From positions 186,001-250,000 of the forward strand of contig NZ_LQPZ01000008.1 in assembly GCF_002102395.1 (NCBI RefSeq): DNA of 64,000 nucleotides, written 5' to 3'. This DNA comes from Mycolicibacillus trivialis. Its GTDB lineage: Bacteria > Actinomycetota > Actinomycetes > Mycobacteriales > Mycobacteriaceae. The notes beneath the pieces are model-generated. The model was given only the letters and a program-made list of their open reading frames with translations, did not search any database and was not told the origin of the DNA. The translations under genes and the position numbers were made by a program. Every line of letters starts with the position of its first letter. Within the stretch, counting starts at the first letter, position 1. Below are positions 54,428 to 61,964 of the stretch, piece after piece.

Positions 54428-54771
54428 CCGAGCTGGATCCGGGTATCGCCGCCCGGCTCAAACGCAACGCCGACGGGCTGTTCACCGCGGTGGTGACCGA
54501 GCGCGGCACCGGCGACGTGCTGATGGTGGCCTGGATGGACGATGCCGCGCTGGCCCGCACGCTGGCGACCCGGGAGGCGACCTATTTCTCCCGCTCGCGT
54601 GGCGAGCAGTGGGTCAAGGGCGCCACCTCCGGACACACCCAGCACGTGCACTCGGTGCGGCTGGACTGCGACGGCGACGCGGTGTTGCTGGTGGTCGACC
54701 AGGTGGGCGGGGCGTGCCACACCGGGGATCACAGCTGCTTCGACGCGGATGAGTTGCTGGGCCCGGAGTAG
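54424..54771 (+). CDS. hisI: Phosphoribosyl-AMP cyclohydrolase
   Basis: A 115-residue stand-alone PR-AMP cyclohydrolase opening the adenine ring in histidine synthesis. [36 protein letters not shown] region, [10 protein letters not shown] (Mg ligands) and CHTGDHSCF (zinc cysteines) are conserved. The hisE pyrophosphohydrolase is not fused. Last gene of the operon; a hairpin follows. Confidence 0.95.
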   Translation: MTELDPGIAARLKRNADGLFTAVVTERGTGDVLMVAWMDDAALARTLATREATYFSRSRGEQWVKGATSGHTQHVHSVRLDCDGDAVLLVVDQVGGACHTGDHSCFDADELLGPE

Positions 54772-54788
54772 GGGAGGGCGACGGGCGA

Positions 54789-54810
54789 GGCGCCGCAACC
54801 GGCCGGCGCC
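54789..54810. terminator. GC-rich hairpin between convergent hisI and hydrolase
   Basis: GGCGCCG, 8-base loop, CGGCGCC. It lies in the 41-base gap between two converging genes and could serve both strands; no T-run is present. Confidence 0.45.
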
Positions 54811-54812
54811 CC

Positions 54813-55682
54813 TCACTCGGTGTGTTCGGTCCAGTGGCGAAGGAGCAGCGGCAGAAACTCATCGGCACGGTAGTCCGGGAAGTGCATCCGCGCACCGTCC
54901 AGCGTGGCGACTCCCGTGACACCGGGGATCAGGCGCTGCAGGCGTCGGGCCCACTTGACCGGGAAGAAGATGTCGCCGGTGCCCCAGACGAGCAGGGTGG
55001 GCACGGTCAGGCGGGCCAACTGCGGTCGCACCGCCACGAGGTCGTCGTTGGAGAGGGCCGACACCAGGCGCGAAAAAGACCGCGCGGCTTCCGTCGTCCC
55101 GAAAACCGGGCAATAGTAGGCGTCGACCACCTCTTTGGGTAGCCGGCCCGGGTGCGGGTAACCCGCCGTCAGACCGGCCAGCATGAGCCGGCGACTATCG
55201 GTGATGCGCGGCCCCAGCCTTGTTAGCAAACCCAGTCGGGCGGCGAGCGCGACCGGTGTGAACAGCAATGGTGGGGTGTTGCCCTCGGTGTCGCCATTGG
55301 TCAACGTGAAGGTTGACAACCTTTCGCTGGCGGTGGCGGCGACGATCTGCGCGACGGCGCCACCGGTGTCGTTGGCCACGAGATCGAATCGATCCAGGCC
55401 AAGATGGTCGCAGAGTTCGACGACGCGGCGGGCCAGCCCGGTCAGGGACACGTCCGAATCCGGGGCAGCGGCAGGCGAGTGCCCATGGCCGGGGAGGTCT
55501 AACGCGATGCAGCGCCGCCGGTCGCCGGCGGTTCCGCTCAGCACGTGTCGCCACAGCAGGCTGTTGGTGAGGATCCCGTGGATGAACACCGCTGGTCGGC
55601 CCTGGCCCACATCCAGATAGCTGATCGTTCCGGAATCGGTCGCAGCGCGGCGGCGGTGTGTCTCCAGTGTGGCGATGTCCAT
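54813..55682 (-). CDS. Alpha/beta hydrolase with Asp nucleophile (dehalogenase/epoxide hydrolase type)
   Basis: A 289-residue alpha/beta hydrolase. The oxyanion region is FIHGILTNSLLWRHV; the nucleophile elbow reads ANDTGGAVAQ, with Asp where esterases have Ser, as in haloalkane dehalogenases and epoxide hydrolases. WGTGDIFFPV has the acid and ARMHFPDYRADEF the catalytic His. Substrate unknown. It converges with hisI. It is not part of the conserved his region in M. tuberculosis as I remember it, so it may be an insertion. Confidence 0.8.
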   Translation of the reverse strand: MDIATLETHRRRAATDSGTISYLDVGQGRPAVFIHGILTNSLLWRHVLSGTAGDRRRCIALDLPGHGHSPAAAPDSDVSLTGLARRVVELCDHLGLDRFDLVANDTGGAVAQIVAATASERLSTFTLTNGDTEGNTPPLLFTPVALAARLGLLTRLGPRITDSRRLMLAGLTAGYPHPGRLPKEVVDAYYCPVFGTTEAARSFSRLVSALSNDDLVAVRPQLARLTVPTLLVWGTGDIFFPVKWARRLQRLIPGVTGVATLDGARMHFPDYRADEFLPLLLRHWTEHTE

Positions 55683-55830
55683 CGGCGCGGACCCTTCAAC
55701 GCTCAGACGCCGGTGGCGCCGACTTCGCACTGCCCGGCATCGCGTGCGACGCAGCTACGATCCACTCAACCCGCTGGGCGGCCCGCTGTAAACAGGGCGA
55801 TCGGGCCCACCCCGTGTCGGTGGAGCGCGC

Positions 55831-55836
55831 TATAAT
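55831..55836 (+). promoter_or_regulatory. Consensus -10 of the 13E12-family gene
   Basis: TATAAT, 7 bases, then the ATG at 55844: a consensus hexamer with leaderless spacing. Its last T is the first base of the SOS box. Confidence 0.7.
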
Positions 55837-55851
55837 CGAACACATGTTCGA
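55836..55851. promoter_or_regulatory. LexA (SOS) box
   Basis: TCGAAC-N4-GTTCGA, a perfect match to the mycobacterial SOS-box consensus, with arms extendable by one base (ATCGAACA/TGTTCGAT). It covers the transcription start and the ATG of the 13E12 gene, so LexA should block it until DNA damage. 13E12-family genes of M. tuberculosis are known SOS targets. Confidence 0.85.
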
Positions 55852-56962
55852 TACATCAGCGTCGTCGCAGACCACGGCCGGTTTCACCGGTCGCGATGAC
55901 GCCGCGGTGGTCGACATCATGAGCGCGGCGGCACGCCAGCAGAACGTCATGTGCGCCCGGGAGATGGCCGCCATGGGCGAGCTGTACGCCCGCCGCGCCC
56001 CCGAGAGCCAGACCGACAAGGAGCTGTGGGCTCTCGACGGTCACGCGGAACTGGTCGCGGAACTCTCCGCTGCGCTGCGGATCAGCCGGGGTCGCGCCCA
56101 CCGGCGGCTGCAGTATGCGATCGCCCTGCGGGAGCGGCTGCCGCGTTTCGCCGAGGTTTTCGCCCGCGGGGATGTCGATTTTCGGGTGATGGCCGCCGTG
56201 GTGAACCGCACCGAGCTGGTCTACGACCCGGCCGTGGTCGCCAAATTGGACAAGGCGATCGCGGCGCACGCCGGCCGGTGGATGCGCCTCTCCGCGCCCA
56301 AGCTGGCCGAACGCATCGACATGTGGGTGGCCCGGTTCGACCCGGCCGGCACCCGCGTGCCGGGCGAGCGGAACGAGGACCGCTACGTGTCCATCGAGCC
56401 GATCGGCTCCGGCCTGGCCGGTGTCTGGGCGCAGCTGCACGGGGCCGACGGGGTCGCCCTCGACAGCCGCCTGGACGCGCTGGCCGGCACCGTCTGTCCC
56501 GACGACCCGCGTACCAAAAAGCAGCGCCGCGCCGACGCGTTGGGGGCGCTGGTCGCAGGCCTCGACGCGATGCGCTGCCTCTGCGGCTCACCGGACTGTG
56601 CTGCAGCCCGCCGTAGTCACGGCACCGAGATCGTCATCCATGTGCTGGCGGAACAGGCCGCCGTCAGCGGCGAGGCGGATGCGCCGGGCTATCTTCCCGG
56701 GTTCGGCCCGGTGCCACCGGCGATGCTGCGCCAACTGGCCCAGACCGCCAAGACCAAACCCTTGCTGCTGCCGCCGGCGTGCCCCGAACGCGGTTATCGG
56801 CCGTCGACAGCGCTGGCTGAGTTCATCCGGTGCCGCGACCTCACCTGCCGGTTCCCGGATTGCGACCAGCCGGCGGCGGTATGCCAGATCGACCACACCG
56901 TGCCCTGGCCGCTCGGCCCGACGCATCCGTCAAACCTGAAGCTGCTCTGCGTTTCCCATTAG
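55844..56962 (+). pseudogene. 13E12-repeat-family HNH protein, 3' end lost to element
   Basis: A 372-residue DUF222-type protein with the start of an HNH nuclease domain, as in the mycobacterial 13E12 repeat family. The DUF222 part fills residues about 20-310; the nuclease begins CRFPDCDQPAAVCQIDHTVPW and runs to the conserved SNLK, then stops at LLCVSH. Intact relatives continue with a CxxHH motif and roughly 80 more residues. The break coincides with the integrase gene that starts 25 bases later, so the 3' end was displaced by integration. The junction happens to restore C-x2-H before the stop. It is leaderless and carries a LexA box. Confidence 0.85.
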
Positions 56963-56965
56963 CGA
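56930..56965. other. Probable attL junction in the 13E12 gene
   Basis: Homology to the 13E12 HNH domain runs to the bases coding LKLLC (to about 56950) and is lost before the integrase promoter at 56976. The crossover must lie here; its core cannot be fixed without attR, which is outside the window. Confidence 0.55.
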
Positions 56966-56975
56966 TTGTCTGACG

Positions 56976-56981
56976 TACACT
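56976..56981 (+). promoter_or_regulatory. -10 element of leaderless integrase gene
   Basis: TACACT, 6 bases, ATG at 56988. The promoter lies inside the element, next to the attL junction, so integrase expression does not depend on the host 13E12 gene. Confidence 0.5.
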
Positions 56982-56987
56982 ACACCC

Positions 56988-58421
56988 ATGATGGTGACCG
57001 CGGCCATGTATCTCCGAATTTCTGCCGACCGCGCAGGCCAGAAGCTCGGCGTGGCCCGCCAGCGCGCCGACTGCGAGAAGTTGTGCGCCGAGAAAGGCTG
57101 GACCCCGGTCGAGTTCTGCGACAACGACGTGAGCGCCGCCAGCGGCAAGCCGCGACCGGCCTACGAGAAGATGCTGGCCGCCATCCGCGACGGCAGTATC
57201 GGCGCGGTGGTGGCATGGGATCTGGACCGCCTGCACCGCCGCCCCATCGAGCTAGAGAAGTTCATGGCCCTGGCCGATGAGCACCGCCTGGCCCTGGCAA
57301 CGGTGTCCGGAGATGTTGACCTGTCCAACCCGCAAGGCCGGCTGATAGCCCGGTTGAAGGGCAACGTGGCGGCGCATGAAATCGAGCAGATGAGGGTGCG
57401 GATGGTTGCCGCTGGCCGGCAGCGCGCCGAGCGTGGCCTGCCGGAGTGGAAGCGGGCGTTCGGGTACTTCAGTGACACCCATCAGCCCGACCCGGTTACG
57501 GCGCCGTTGGTGAAGCAGGCATATGCGGCCATTCTGGCTGGCTCATCGCTGAACGAGGTCGCACGGCTGTTCAATGACGCCGGCGCCTACGGGCTGACCG
57601 GGAAACCGTGGACCGCCTCGACGGTGAGCCTGTTTCTGCGGGCTCCCCGCAACGCCGCGTTGCGGACCTACGGCGGGGAAATCATCGGCGCCGGCACCTG
57701 GCCCCCGCTGGTCGACGAGGACACCTGGCGGGCAGCGCAAGCCGTGCTGACCGCGCCGGGGCGCAAGCCGGGAAAGAAGTCCGTCCGCAAGCACCTGCTC
57801 ACCGGCATGTTGACCTGCGGCAAATGCGGGCATCACCTTTCCGGGCAGTGGGTGATGCAACCGACCGGCGGCAAGCCTGGACGCCCGAAAGCTGGACAGG
57901 CGAAAGAGTCACACCCGGGGCAGGTCTCCCACGAAATCACCTATGCGTGCAAAGGCTGTCGCGGCAATTCGGTGCGCGCCAAACACATCGAGCCGATGGT
58001 CTACCGGCTGATTGCCGGCACCCTGGAGGCCCCCGACGCCGCCGACCTGCTGCGCGCCGAGCAGCACGATACCGCCGAGGCCGAGGCACTGCGTATCGAG
58101 AAATCGACACTGCTGGCCCGCCTCGATGAGATTGCCGATGAGCGCGCCGATGGCCTGCTGACCGGCGCCCAGGCCCGACGCGCCACCGACCGCATCACGG
58201 ACAAACTTGCCGCTATCGAGCGCCGCCAGCACGACGCCGAGCGGCTGCGTGTGTTCGATGGCCTGCCGTTGGGGACACCTGATGTTGCTGCCGCCGTGAA
58301 TGAGCTCTCACCCGACCGGCTGCGCGCTGTCATGGACGTGCTGATGCACGTCGTCGTGAGCCCGGTAGGCAAGGGCGGCAAAGAGTTCAAGCCCGAGCGG
58401 GTGAAGGTGGAGTGGCGATGA
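56988..58421 (+). CDS. Large serine integrase, phiRv1 type
   Basis: A 477-residue serine recombinase. The catalytic Ser is S12 in MYLRISADRAG; VAWDLDRLHRRP and GRLIARLKGNVAAHEIE are conserved resolvase-domain motifs (to about 150). The recombinase domain follows, then a zinc ribbon with CGKCGHHL and CKGC, and a C-terminal coiled coil. Long stretches read like the phiRv1 integrase Rv1586c (for example DNDVSA, RPAYEKML, RVFDGLPLGTP), an enzyme that inserts into REP13E12 repeats; the present insertion site agrees. TACACT with 6 bases to the ATG gives a leaderless start. Excision would need a directionality factor, not identified here. Confidence 0.95.
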   Translation: MMVTAAMYLRISADRAGQKLGVARQRADCEKLCAEKGWTPVEFCDNDVSAASGKPRPAYEKMLAAIRDGSIGAVVAWDLDRLHRRPIELEKFMALADEHRLALATVSGDVDLSNPQGRLIARLKGNVAAHEIEQMRVRMVAAGRQRAERGLPEWKRAFGYFSDTHQPDPVTAPLVKQAYAAILAGSSLNEVARLFNDAGAYGLTGKPWTASTVSLFLRAPRNAALRTYGGEIIGAGTWPPLVDEDTWRAAQAVLTAPGRKPGKKSVRKHLLTGMLTCGKCGHHLSGQWVMQPTGGKPGRPKAGQAKESHPGQVSHEITYACKGCRGNSVRAKHIEPMVYRLIAGTLEAPDAADLLRAEQHDTAEAEALRIEKSTLLARLDEIADERADGLLTGAQARRATDRITDKLAAIERRQHDAERLRVFDGLPLGTPDVAAAVNELSPDRLRAVMDVLMHVVVSPVGKGGKEFKPERVKVEWR

Positions 58422-58810
58422 TTGACAAAGATGCGACCGGTTGGGTAATCGTCGGTGTCTACTGCGACGGCACCGGAGACGACGGTGCGGCCACCCGGCA
58501 CCGGCCGCAAGTGATTCAGAACTATCGGCGACTCGTCGACGTGGACGGCACCCGCACATGGGCACCCATCTACAGTGCTGCGGGCGAGAACGGGCCGCGG
58601 CACGCACGCCGGGACTGGCTCGATGCCGACGATAATCCGGCGCCCCCGTTCGATGCTGACGCTCGCCGCGCAAACGACACGTTCACCTGTGAGCAGTGCG
58701 GGTTCAATCTTCCGCGCCGCTGGGATGACATCGAGCGGACGCTAGACCAAGCCCATGCGGTCGGATGGGGTCAGGTCGTGTTGCGGCAGTGGGCAAACCG
58801 TCTGCGCTGA
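58418..58810 (+). CDS. Element protein of unknown function
   Basis: A 130-residue protein overlapping the integrase stop by 4 bases (ATGA). The N-terminal half is beta-rich (WVIVGVYCDGTGDD, then QVIQNYRRLVDVDGTRTWAPIY); the C-terminal half has one CEQCGF motif and an amphipathic end (DDIERTLDQAHAVGWGQVVLRQWANRL). Position after the integrase makes it a candidate directionality or regulatory factor, but phiRv1 Xis is shorter and no helix-turn-helix is clear. Not recognised. Confidence 0.7.
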   Translation: MIDKDATGWVIVGVYCDGTGDDGAATRHRPQVIQNYRRLVDVDGTRTWAPIYSAAGENGPRHARRDWLDADDNPAPPFDADARRANDTFTCEQCGFNLPRRWDDIERTLDQAHAVGWGQVVLRQWANRLR

Positions 58811-58854
58811 CATGCGGCGGCCCGTTGCACCTACCACTTGTCGTTCATAGTTGG

Positions 58855-58880
58855 TACTCTGCGTACTGAGTCACTGACTC
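58855..58880 (+). promoter_or_regulatory. Promoter and palindromic operator of replication module
   Basis: TACTCT at 58855-58860 is a -10 candidate; 8 bases on, GAGTCA-C-TGACTC at 58868-58880 is a perfect 13-base palindrome over the expected start. A repressor site controlling the genes from 58929 onward would look like this. Its regulator is not identified. Confidence 0.45.
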
Positions 58881-58883
58881 GAA

Positions 58884-58914
58884 CCTCCTAAGGGAGGGGC
58901 ATATTCTGCTGCCC
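58884..58914 (+). promoter_or_regulatory. Overlapping alternative hairpins in leader
   Basis: CCTCC-TAAG-GGAGG at 58884-58897 and GGGCA-8 bases-TGCCC at 58897-58914 share a base and end just before the GGAGG ribosome site of the 58929 gene. They could form a weak switch or attenuator. The whole 58811-58928 gap otherwise holds no gene. Confidence 0.3.
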
Positions 58915-58928
58915 TTCCGGAGGTACCA

Positions 58929-59165
58929 ATGGCCGCGAGACCGGCCCCCCAGGTCGCCAAAGCCCGCTCCAATGTCGCTGTCCAATCCCGCACTCACGGA
59001 CCCGACGCACCCCAAACCGTCGAAGCCCGCCGCGGCTTGCTCGAAGCGAAGACCGCCGACTACATCGAGCGGGTGCTGGCCCAGCGTCCCCCGCTGACCG
59101 ATGAGCAGCGGACCCGCCTTGCCGAGCTGCTGCGCCCGGTGCGAGGTGGTGCGCCGTGCAGTTAG
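58929..59165 (+). CDS. Small actinophage-type protein
   Basis: A 78-residue protein with a basic N-terminus (ARPAPQVAKARSNVAVQSR) and a C-terminal helical segment YIERVLAQRPPLTDEQRTRLAELLRP. Similar small proteins ending in APPLTDEQRxRLAELLRP are common in actinobacterial prophages next to replication genes; role unknown. A strong GGAGG lies 6 bases before the ATG, making it the best translated gene of the cluster. Overlaps the next gene by 10 bases. Confidence 0.75.
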   Translation: MAARPAPQVAKARSNVAVQSRTHGPDAPQTVEARRGLLEAKTADYIERVLAQRPPLTDEQRTRLAELLRPVRGGAPCS

Positions 59166-59479
59166 TCGCAACCCGCTCCGCCGGTGGAACGAACCTCACC
59201 GGCCAGAATCTCAACCTGATGGTCACGGCGGCGCATAAAGCGTTGGCCGACGCCGACGTGGAAATCGGACCGTCGAAGGTCGCTCGTATCGTTCGCCGGT
59301 TCGGCAGGGCTGCGGACCAGCACGGGATGACATTCCATGAGTTCCTGACGAACGAGGCGAATCTGACTCCGGCGCAGCGTCGGTCGGTCGTTGGTCACCC
59401 GGAGCTCGCCCGGGTCATCGCTTATGCCGACCCGACCGGTGAGACTGCTGTCAATCGCGTGATGCGGGGTGGTGCCTGA
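59156..59479 (+). CDS. Element protein of unknown function
   Basis: A 107-residue protein, GTG start inside the preceding gene. Mostly helical: NLMVTAAHKALADADVEI, then SKVARIVRRFGRAADQHG and a C-terminal HPELARVIAYADPTGETAVNRVMRG. The basic helix could touch DNA, but no known family is recognised. ATGA overlap with the next gene. Confidence 0.65.
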   Translation: MQLVATRSAGGTNLTGQNLNLMVTAAHKALADADVEIGPSKVARIVRRFGRAADQHGMTFHEFLTNEANLTPAQRRSVVGHPELARVIAYADPTGETAVNRVMRGGA

Positions 59480-59769
59480 TGACCGCACCGCCGCGGGGAG
59501 GCCCCCCGAAAAAAGTCGGCGGCCCCGATGTCGCCACCGGGACCGCCGCTCACCCTATTACCCAGTCTAGCCGAGGTCGCCGTCAGGACGGTCACACCGC
59601 CCCGACCGCCGCGGACCGCGCCGACGCCGAGCTGCTGGCCCTGGCTGCTGACCGCGGGTACCGCCTCGCGTGCCGGTGCCTGGACTGCAAACGCTGGCTG
59701 GCGGATCCGGTGTCGGTTGCTCACCACCGCGGCCCGACGTGCCGCCGGCGGGCGGGGGTGAACGCATGA
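59479..59769 (+). CDS. Small zinc-finger protein, DUF6011-like
   Basis: A 96-residue protein with a disordered N-terminus and a C-terminal zinc site CRCLDCKRWLADP...GPTCRRR. The pattern CxxC-x2-LxDPxSV-x-HHRGPxC resembles DUF6011-type fingers common in actinophages. Overlaps its neighbours by 1 and 4 bases. Function unknown; probably binds nucleic acid. Confidence 0.65.
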   Translation: MTAPPRGGPPKKVGGPDVATGTAAHPITQSSRGRRQDGHTAPTAADRADAELLALAADRGYRLACRCLDCKRWLADPVSVAHHRGPTCRRRAGVNA

Positions 59770-60089
59770 GCGCCCTCGAATCGCGTCAGGTGAGTTTCTG
59801 GGCCGTCCACGAATGGGCCGAGCGGTGGATAGCCGGCCGCGAGTTCCCAATGGCCGGCACCGTCGCATGGCAGCTACTTGCGGACACCGACCCTGCGAAG
59901 TGGGCCGCGGTGCTTGACGCCGCCCAGCACCACATTCTGCGGGTTGAGACCGCGCAGGAGGCCCGCGCCGAGGCGAGTCACGCCGTTAGCGCCTCGGTGG
60001 ACTGGTCGCAGGTTGCCCGAGAGATTCGGCAGCGCACCGACGCCCGAAGAAGCGGTGCGCGCATCGAGCGGCAGGGGGTTGCGAAATGA
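59766..60089 (+). CDS. DUF2742 phage protein
   Basis: A 107-residue protein matching DUF2742: SRQVSFWAVHEWAE, then GTVAWQLLADTDPAKWAAVLDAAQHHILRVETAQEARAEAS. As I recall, M. tuberculosis phiRv1 and phiRv2 carry members of the same family at the corresponding place before the replication gene, which supports shared ancestry. Function unknown. Overlaps the helicase gene by 4 bases (ATGA). Confidence 0.75.
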   Translation: MSALESRQVSFWAVHEWAERWIAGREFPMAGTVAWQLLADTDPAKWAAVLDAAQHHILRVETAQEARAEASHAVSASVDWSQVAREIRQRTDARRSGARIERQGVAK

Positions 60090-61192
60090 CCTCCTTGGAA
60101 GACTTCGAGGCTCAATGGGCGGACGCGCCGCTTCCCGAGCCGGAAGACCAACTGTGTCACGGCGTGACGCAGTTTCGCACCTGGCTTCCTGCTGATCTGA
60201 CCGACGTTCTCGACGGCACCTGGAAACCCGCCGAGCCCACCGTTGGCCGGCGCGATGACGGGGTCGGACTGTTCTACCCAGGCAAACAACACACCGTTGC
60301 GAGCGAATCAGAAGCCGGCAAAACCTGGTTCGTGCTGACCGCCGCGCGCGACGAACTCAGCCGGGACCGACACGTCGTCTACCTCGACTTCGAAGACGAC
60401 CGCGGCCCCGTAGTGGGGCGGCTACTCGCCTTGGGGACCAACCCGGACCGCATCCGCGAGTACTTCCACTATGTCCGGCCAGAATCGCCACTCAACACCC
60501 CGGCCAACACCATCGACCTCGATGCCACCCTGGCCCGCTACGGGCCGTCCCTGGCCGTTCTAGACGGGGTTACCGAGGCAATGGTGTTGCACGGGCTGAA
60601 CCCGTCCGACAACGCCGACGCCGCAACGTTCGGGCGCATGGTCCCTCGACGCCTCGCACAATCCGGTGCGGCGACAGTCAGCCTCGACCATGTAACCAAG
60701 TCGACCGAGTCGCGGGGCCGCTACTCCATCGGCGCGGTTCACAAACTGAACGGGCTCGACGGCGCGGCATATGTGCTCGACAATCGGCGTCCGTTCGGGA
60801 TTGGTGTCGAAGGCGTATCGACGGTGCGGATCGCCAAGGACCGCCCCGGGCAGCTGCGTCGCCATGCCCTTCCGGGGGGAGGCGGGATGTTCTGGTTTGC
60901 CGACCTCGTCCTCGACGCGACGATGGCCGAGGGACACACCGAGGCGCTAGTTCGCGCGCCAGAGGAACATTCAGGCACCGAAGCGCCACCGACGCACATG
61001 ATGCGTCGAGTCGCTGATGAATTAGGGAGGCACTCAGCCGGCCTATCCCAGCGTGTTCTCTGCGATGTTGTGAAGGGGAAAGCGGTCACTATTCGGCTCG
61101 CCTTGTCCCATCTGATTGCCGGGGGATATGTCACAAGCAAGACGCCGCATCAGCTCTTAAAGCCCTTCTCCGAGAGGGGTGGCGAGAAGTGA
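60086..61192 (+). CDS. RepA-like AAA (RecA-fold) helicase
   Basis: A 368-residue P-loop ATPase of the AAA_25/RepA-type family used by phages and mobile elements for replication. Walker A is ASESEAGKT (72-80), an internal strand VVYLDFED at 97-104 and Walker B SLAVLDG (155-161), with VSLDHVTKS as sensor. The last about 90 residues look like a winged helix (LSQRVLCDVVKGKAVTIRLALSHLIAGGYV). There is no primase domain, so host primase may be used. The repeat-rich candidate origin lies directly downstream. Confidence 0.8.
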   Translation: MTSLEDFEAQWADAPLPEPEDQLCHGVTQFRTWLPADLTDVLDGTWKPAEPTVGRRDDGVGLFYPGKQHTVASESEAGKTWFVLTAARDELSRDRHVVYLDFEDDRGPVVGRLLALGTNPDRIREYFHYVRPESPLNTPANTIDLDATLARYGPSLAVLDGVTEAMVLHGLNPSDNADAATFGRMVPRRLAQSGAATVSLDHVTKSTESRGRYSIGAVHKLNGLDGAAYVLDNRRPFGIGVEGVSTVRIAKDRPGQLRRHALPGGGGMFWFADLVLDATMAEGHTEALVRAPEEHSGTEAPPTHMMRRVADELGRHSAGLSQRVLCDVVKGKAVTIRLALSHLIAGGYVTSKTPHQLLKPFSERGGEK

Positions 61193-61194
61193 CC

Positions 61195-61354
61195 GTGTCC
61201 CCGCGTTTGGGACACGCCTACTCAGGGTGCCGTGTCCCTAGCCGTGTCCCCTCTGACCTGCGTGTCCCTAAGCGTGTCCCCCGTGTCCCAGGACACGAAA
61301 ACACTCTCAAAGCGTGTCCGTGTCCCCGTGTCCCCCCCCTTATAGGGGGGACAC
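61195..61354. repeat. GTGTCC iteron cluster with terminal hairpin
   Basis: GTGTCC occurs nine times on the plus strand (61195, 61232, 61244, 61262, 61274, 61283, 61314, 61320, 61328) and three times inverted (61210, 61291, 61349). The cluster ends in a perfect 10-bp hairpin, GTGTCCCCCC (61328-61337), 7-base loop, GGGGGGACAC (61345-61354). Direct repeats beside a replication helicase gene are typical of iteron origins. Confidence 0.75.
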
Positions 61355-61424
61355 GGTCACGGGCGCGGTGTTTGGCCTTGAATGGGGATCAAATTCGAGA
61401 AGGCCGAATTACGTACTTGGTTGC

Positions 61425-61551
61425 GGTTCCCACGCCGGGAACCGACTCCGGTCCATCCGGTACCGGTTCCCCGGTTCCCCCTCTTAAGGGAACCGGGAAC
61501 CGGGAACCGGTTCCGGAATCGGGCGGGAACCGATGGGAACCGGTGGGAACC
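61425..61551. repeat. GGGAACC iteron cluster with hairpin
   Basis: GGGAACC occurs at 61437, 61488, 61495, 61502 (three in tandem), then 61525, 61535 and 61545 with a strict 10-base period; inverted copies at 61425, 61465 and 61473. The inverted pair and the tandem triplet make a stem of 16 bp with one bulged C (61463-61479 with 61488-61503). The sequence between this cluster and the GTGTCC cluster (61371-61420) is relatively A+T-rich. Confidence 0.75.
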
Positions 61552-61595
61552 GGTGGAGAGAACAAAGACCAAACCGACGACCAGGAGACACCCCG

Positions 61596-61964
61596 GTGAC
61601 CCGCAACAGACGCAGCGCGAAAACCGCCGGCACCCGCTTCGAGGGACTCATCGCCGCCGCCCTACGCCTGGCCCTTGACGATGACCGCATCGAGCGCCGA
61701 GCCCGCAACGGCAGCAAGGACAGGGGCGACATCAGCGGCGTCCGTGTTCACGGCCAGCGCGTCGTCATCGAGTGCAAGGACACCGCAACCCTGCGACTGC
61801 CTGAATGGACGCGAGAAGCGCAACTAGAGGCCGGGAACGATGACGCGCTCGTCGGCGTGGTCGTCCATAAGCGCCGTGGAGTCGGTGACCCCATGCAGCA
61901 GTGGGTGTCAATGACACTGGCCGACCTGGTGGCGTTGCTGACCGGGCAGGCGGTGGACCAGTGA
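61596..61964 (+). CDS. PD-(D/E)XK nuclease, Holliday-junction-resolvase-like
   Basis: A 122-residue nuclease-fold protein. E16 in RFEGLIA, D45 in RGDISGV and E59-x-K61 in VVIECKD form the expected metal site of a phage/archaeal-type resolvase or VRR-like nuclease. AGGAG precedes the GTG by 9 bases. It follows the candidate origin and may process replication intermediates; Holliday-junction cutting is an inference from fold and size. Overlaps the next gene by 4 bases. Confidence 0.75.
   Translation: MTRNRRSAKTAGTRFEGLIAAALRLALDDDRIERRARNGSKDRGDISGVRVHGQRVVIECKDTATLRLPEWTREAQLEAGNDDALVGVVVHKRRGVGDPMQQWVSMTLADLVALLTGQAVDQ

Noticed and set aside
58418..59479. Excisionase (recombination directionality factor) among the small genes after the integrase
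   Set aside because: Position is suggestive, but neither protein shows a helix-turn-helix or a recognisable match to phiRv1 Xis, so no such label is given.
61189..61599. Open frame of 136 codons overlapping the helicase stop by GTGA
   Set aside because: The translation is low-complexity (repeated VPSRVP, VPRVP, GNREPVP) and simply reflects the GTGTCC and GGGAACC repeats; no fold or family is visible. The GTGA overlap is the only support for a gene, so it is kept as an iteron region, though leaky translation is possible.
61596..61964. Possible restriction endonuclease instead of resolvase
   Set aside because: The PD-(D/E)XK pattern alone would allow it, but there is no methyltransferase nearby and size and context fit a phage resolvase-like enzyme better.
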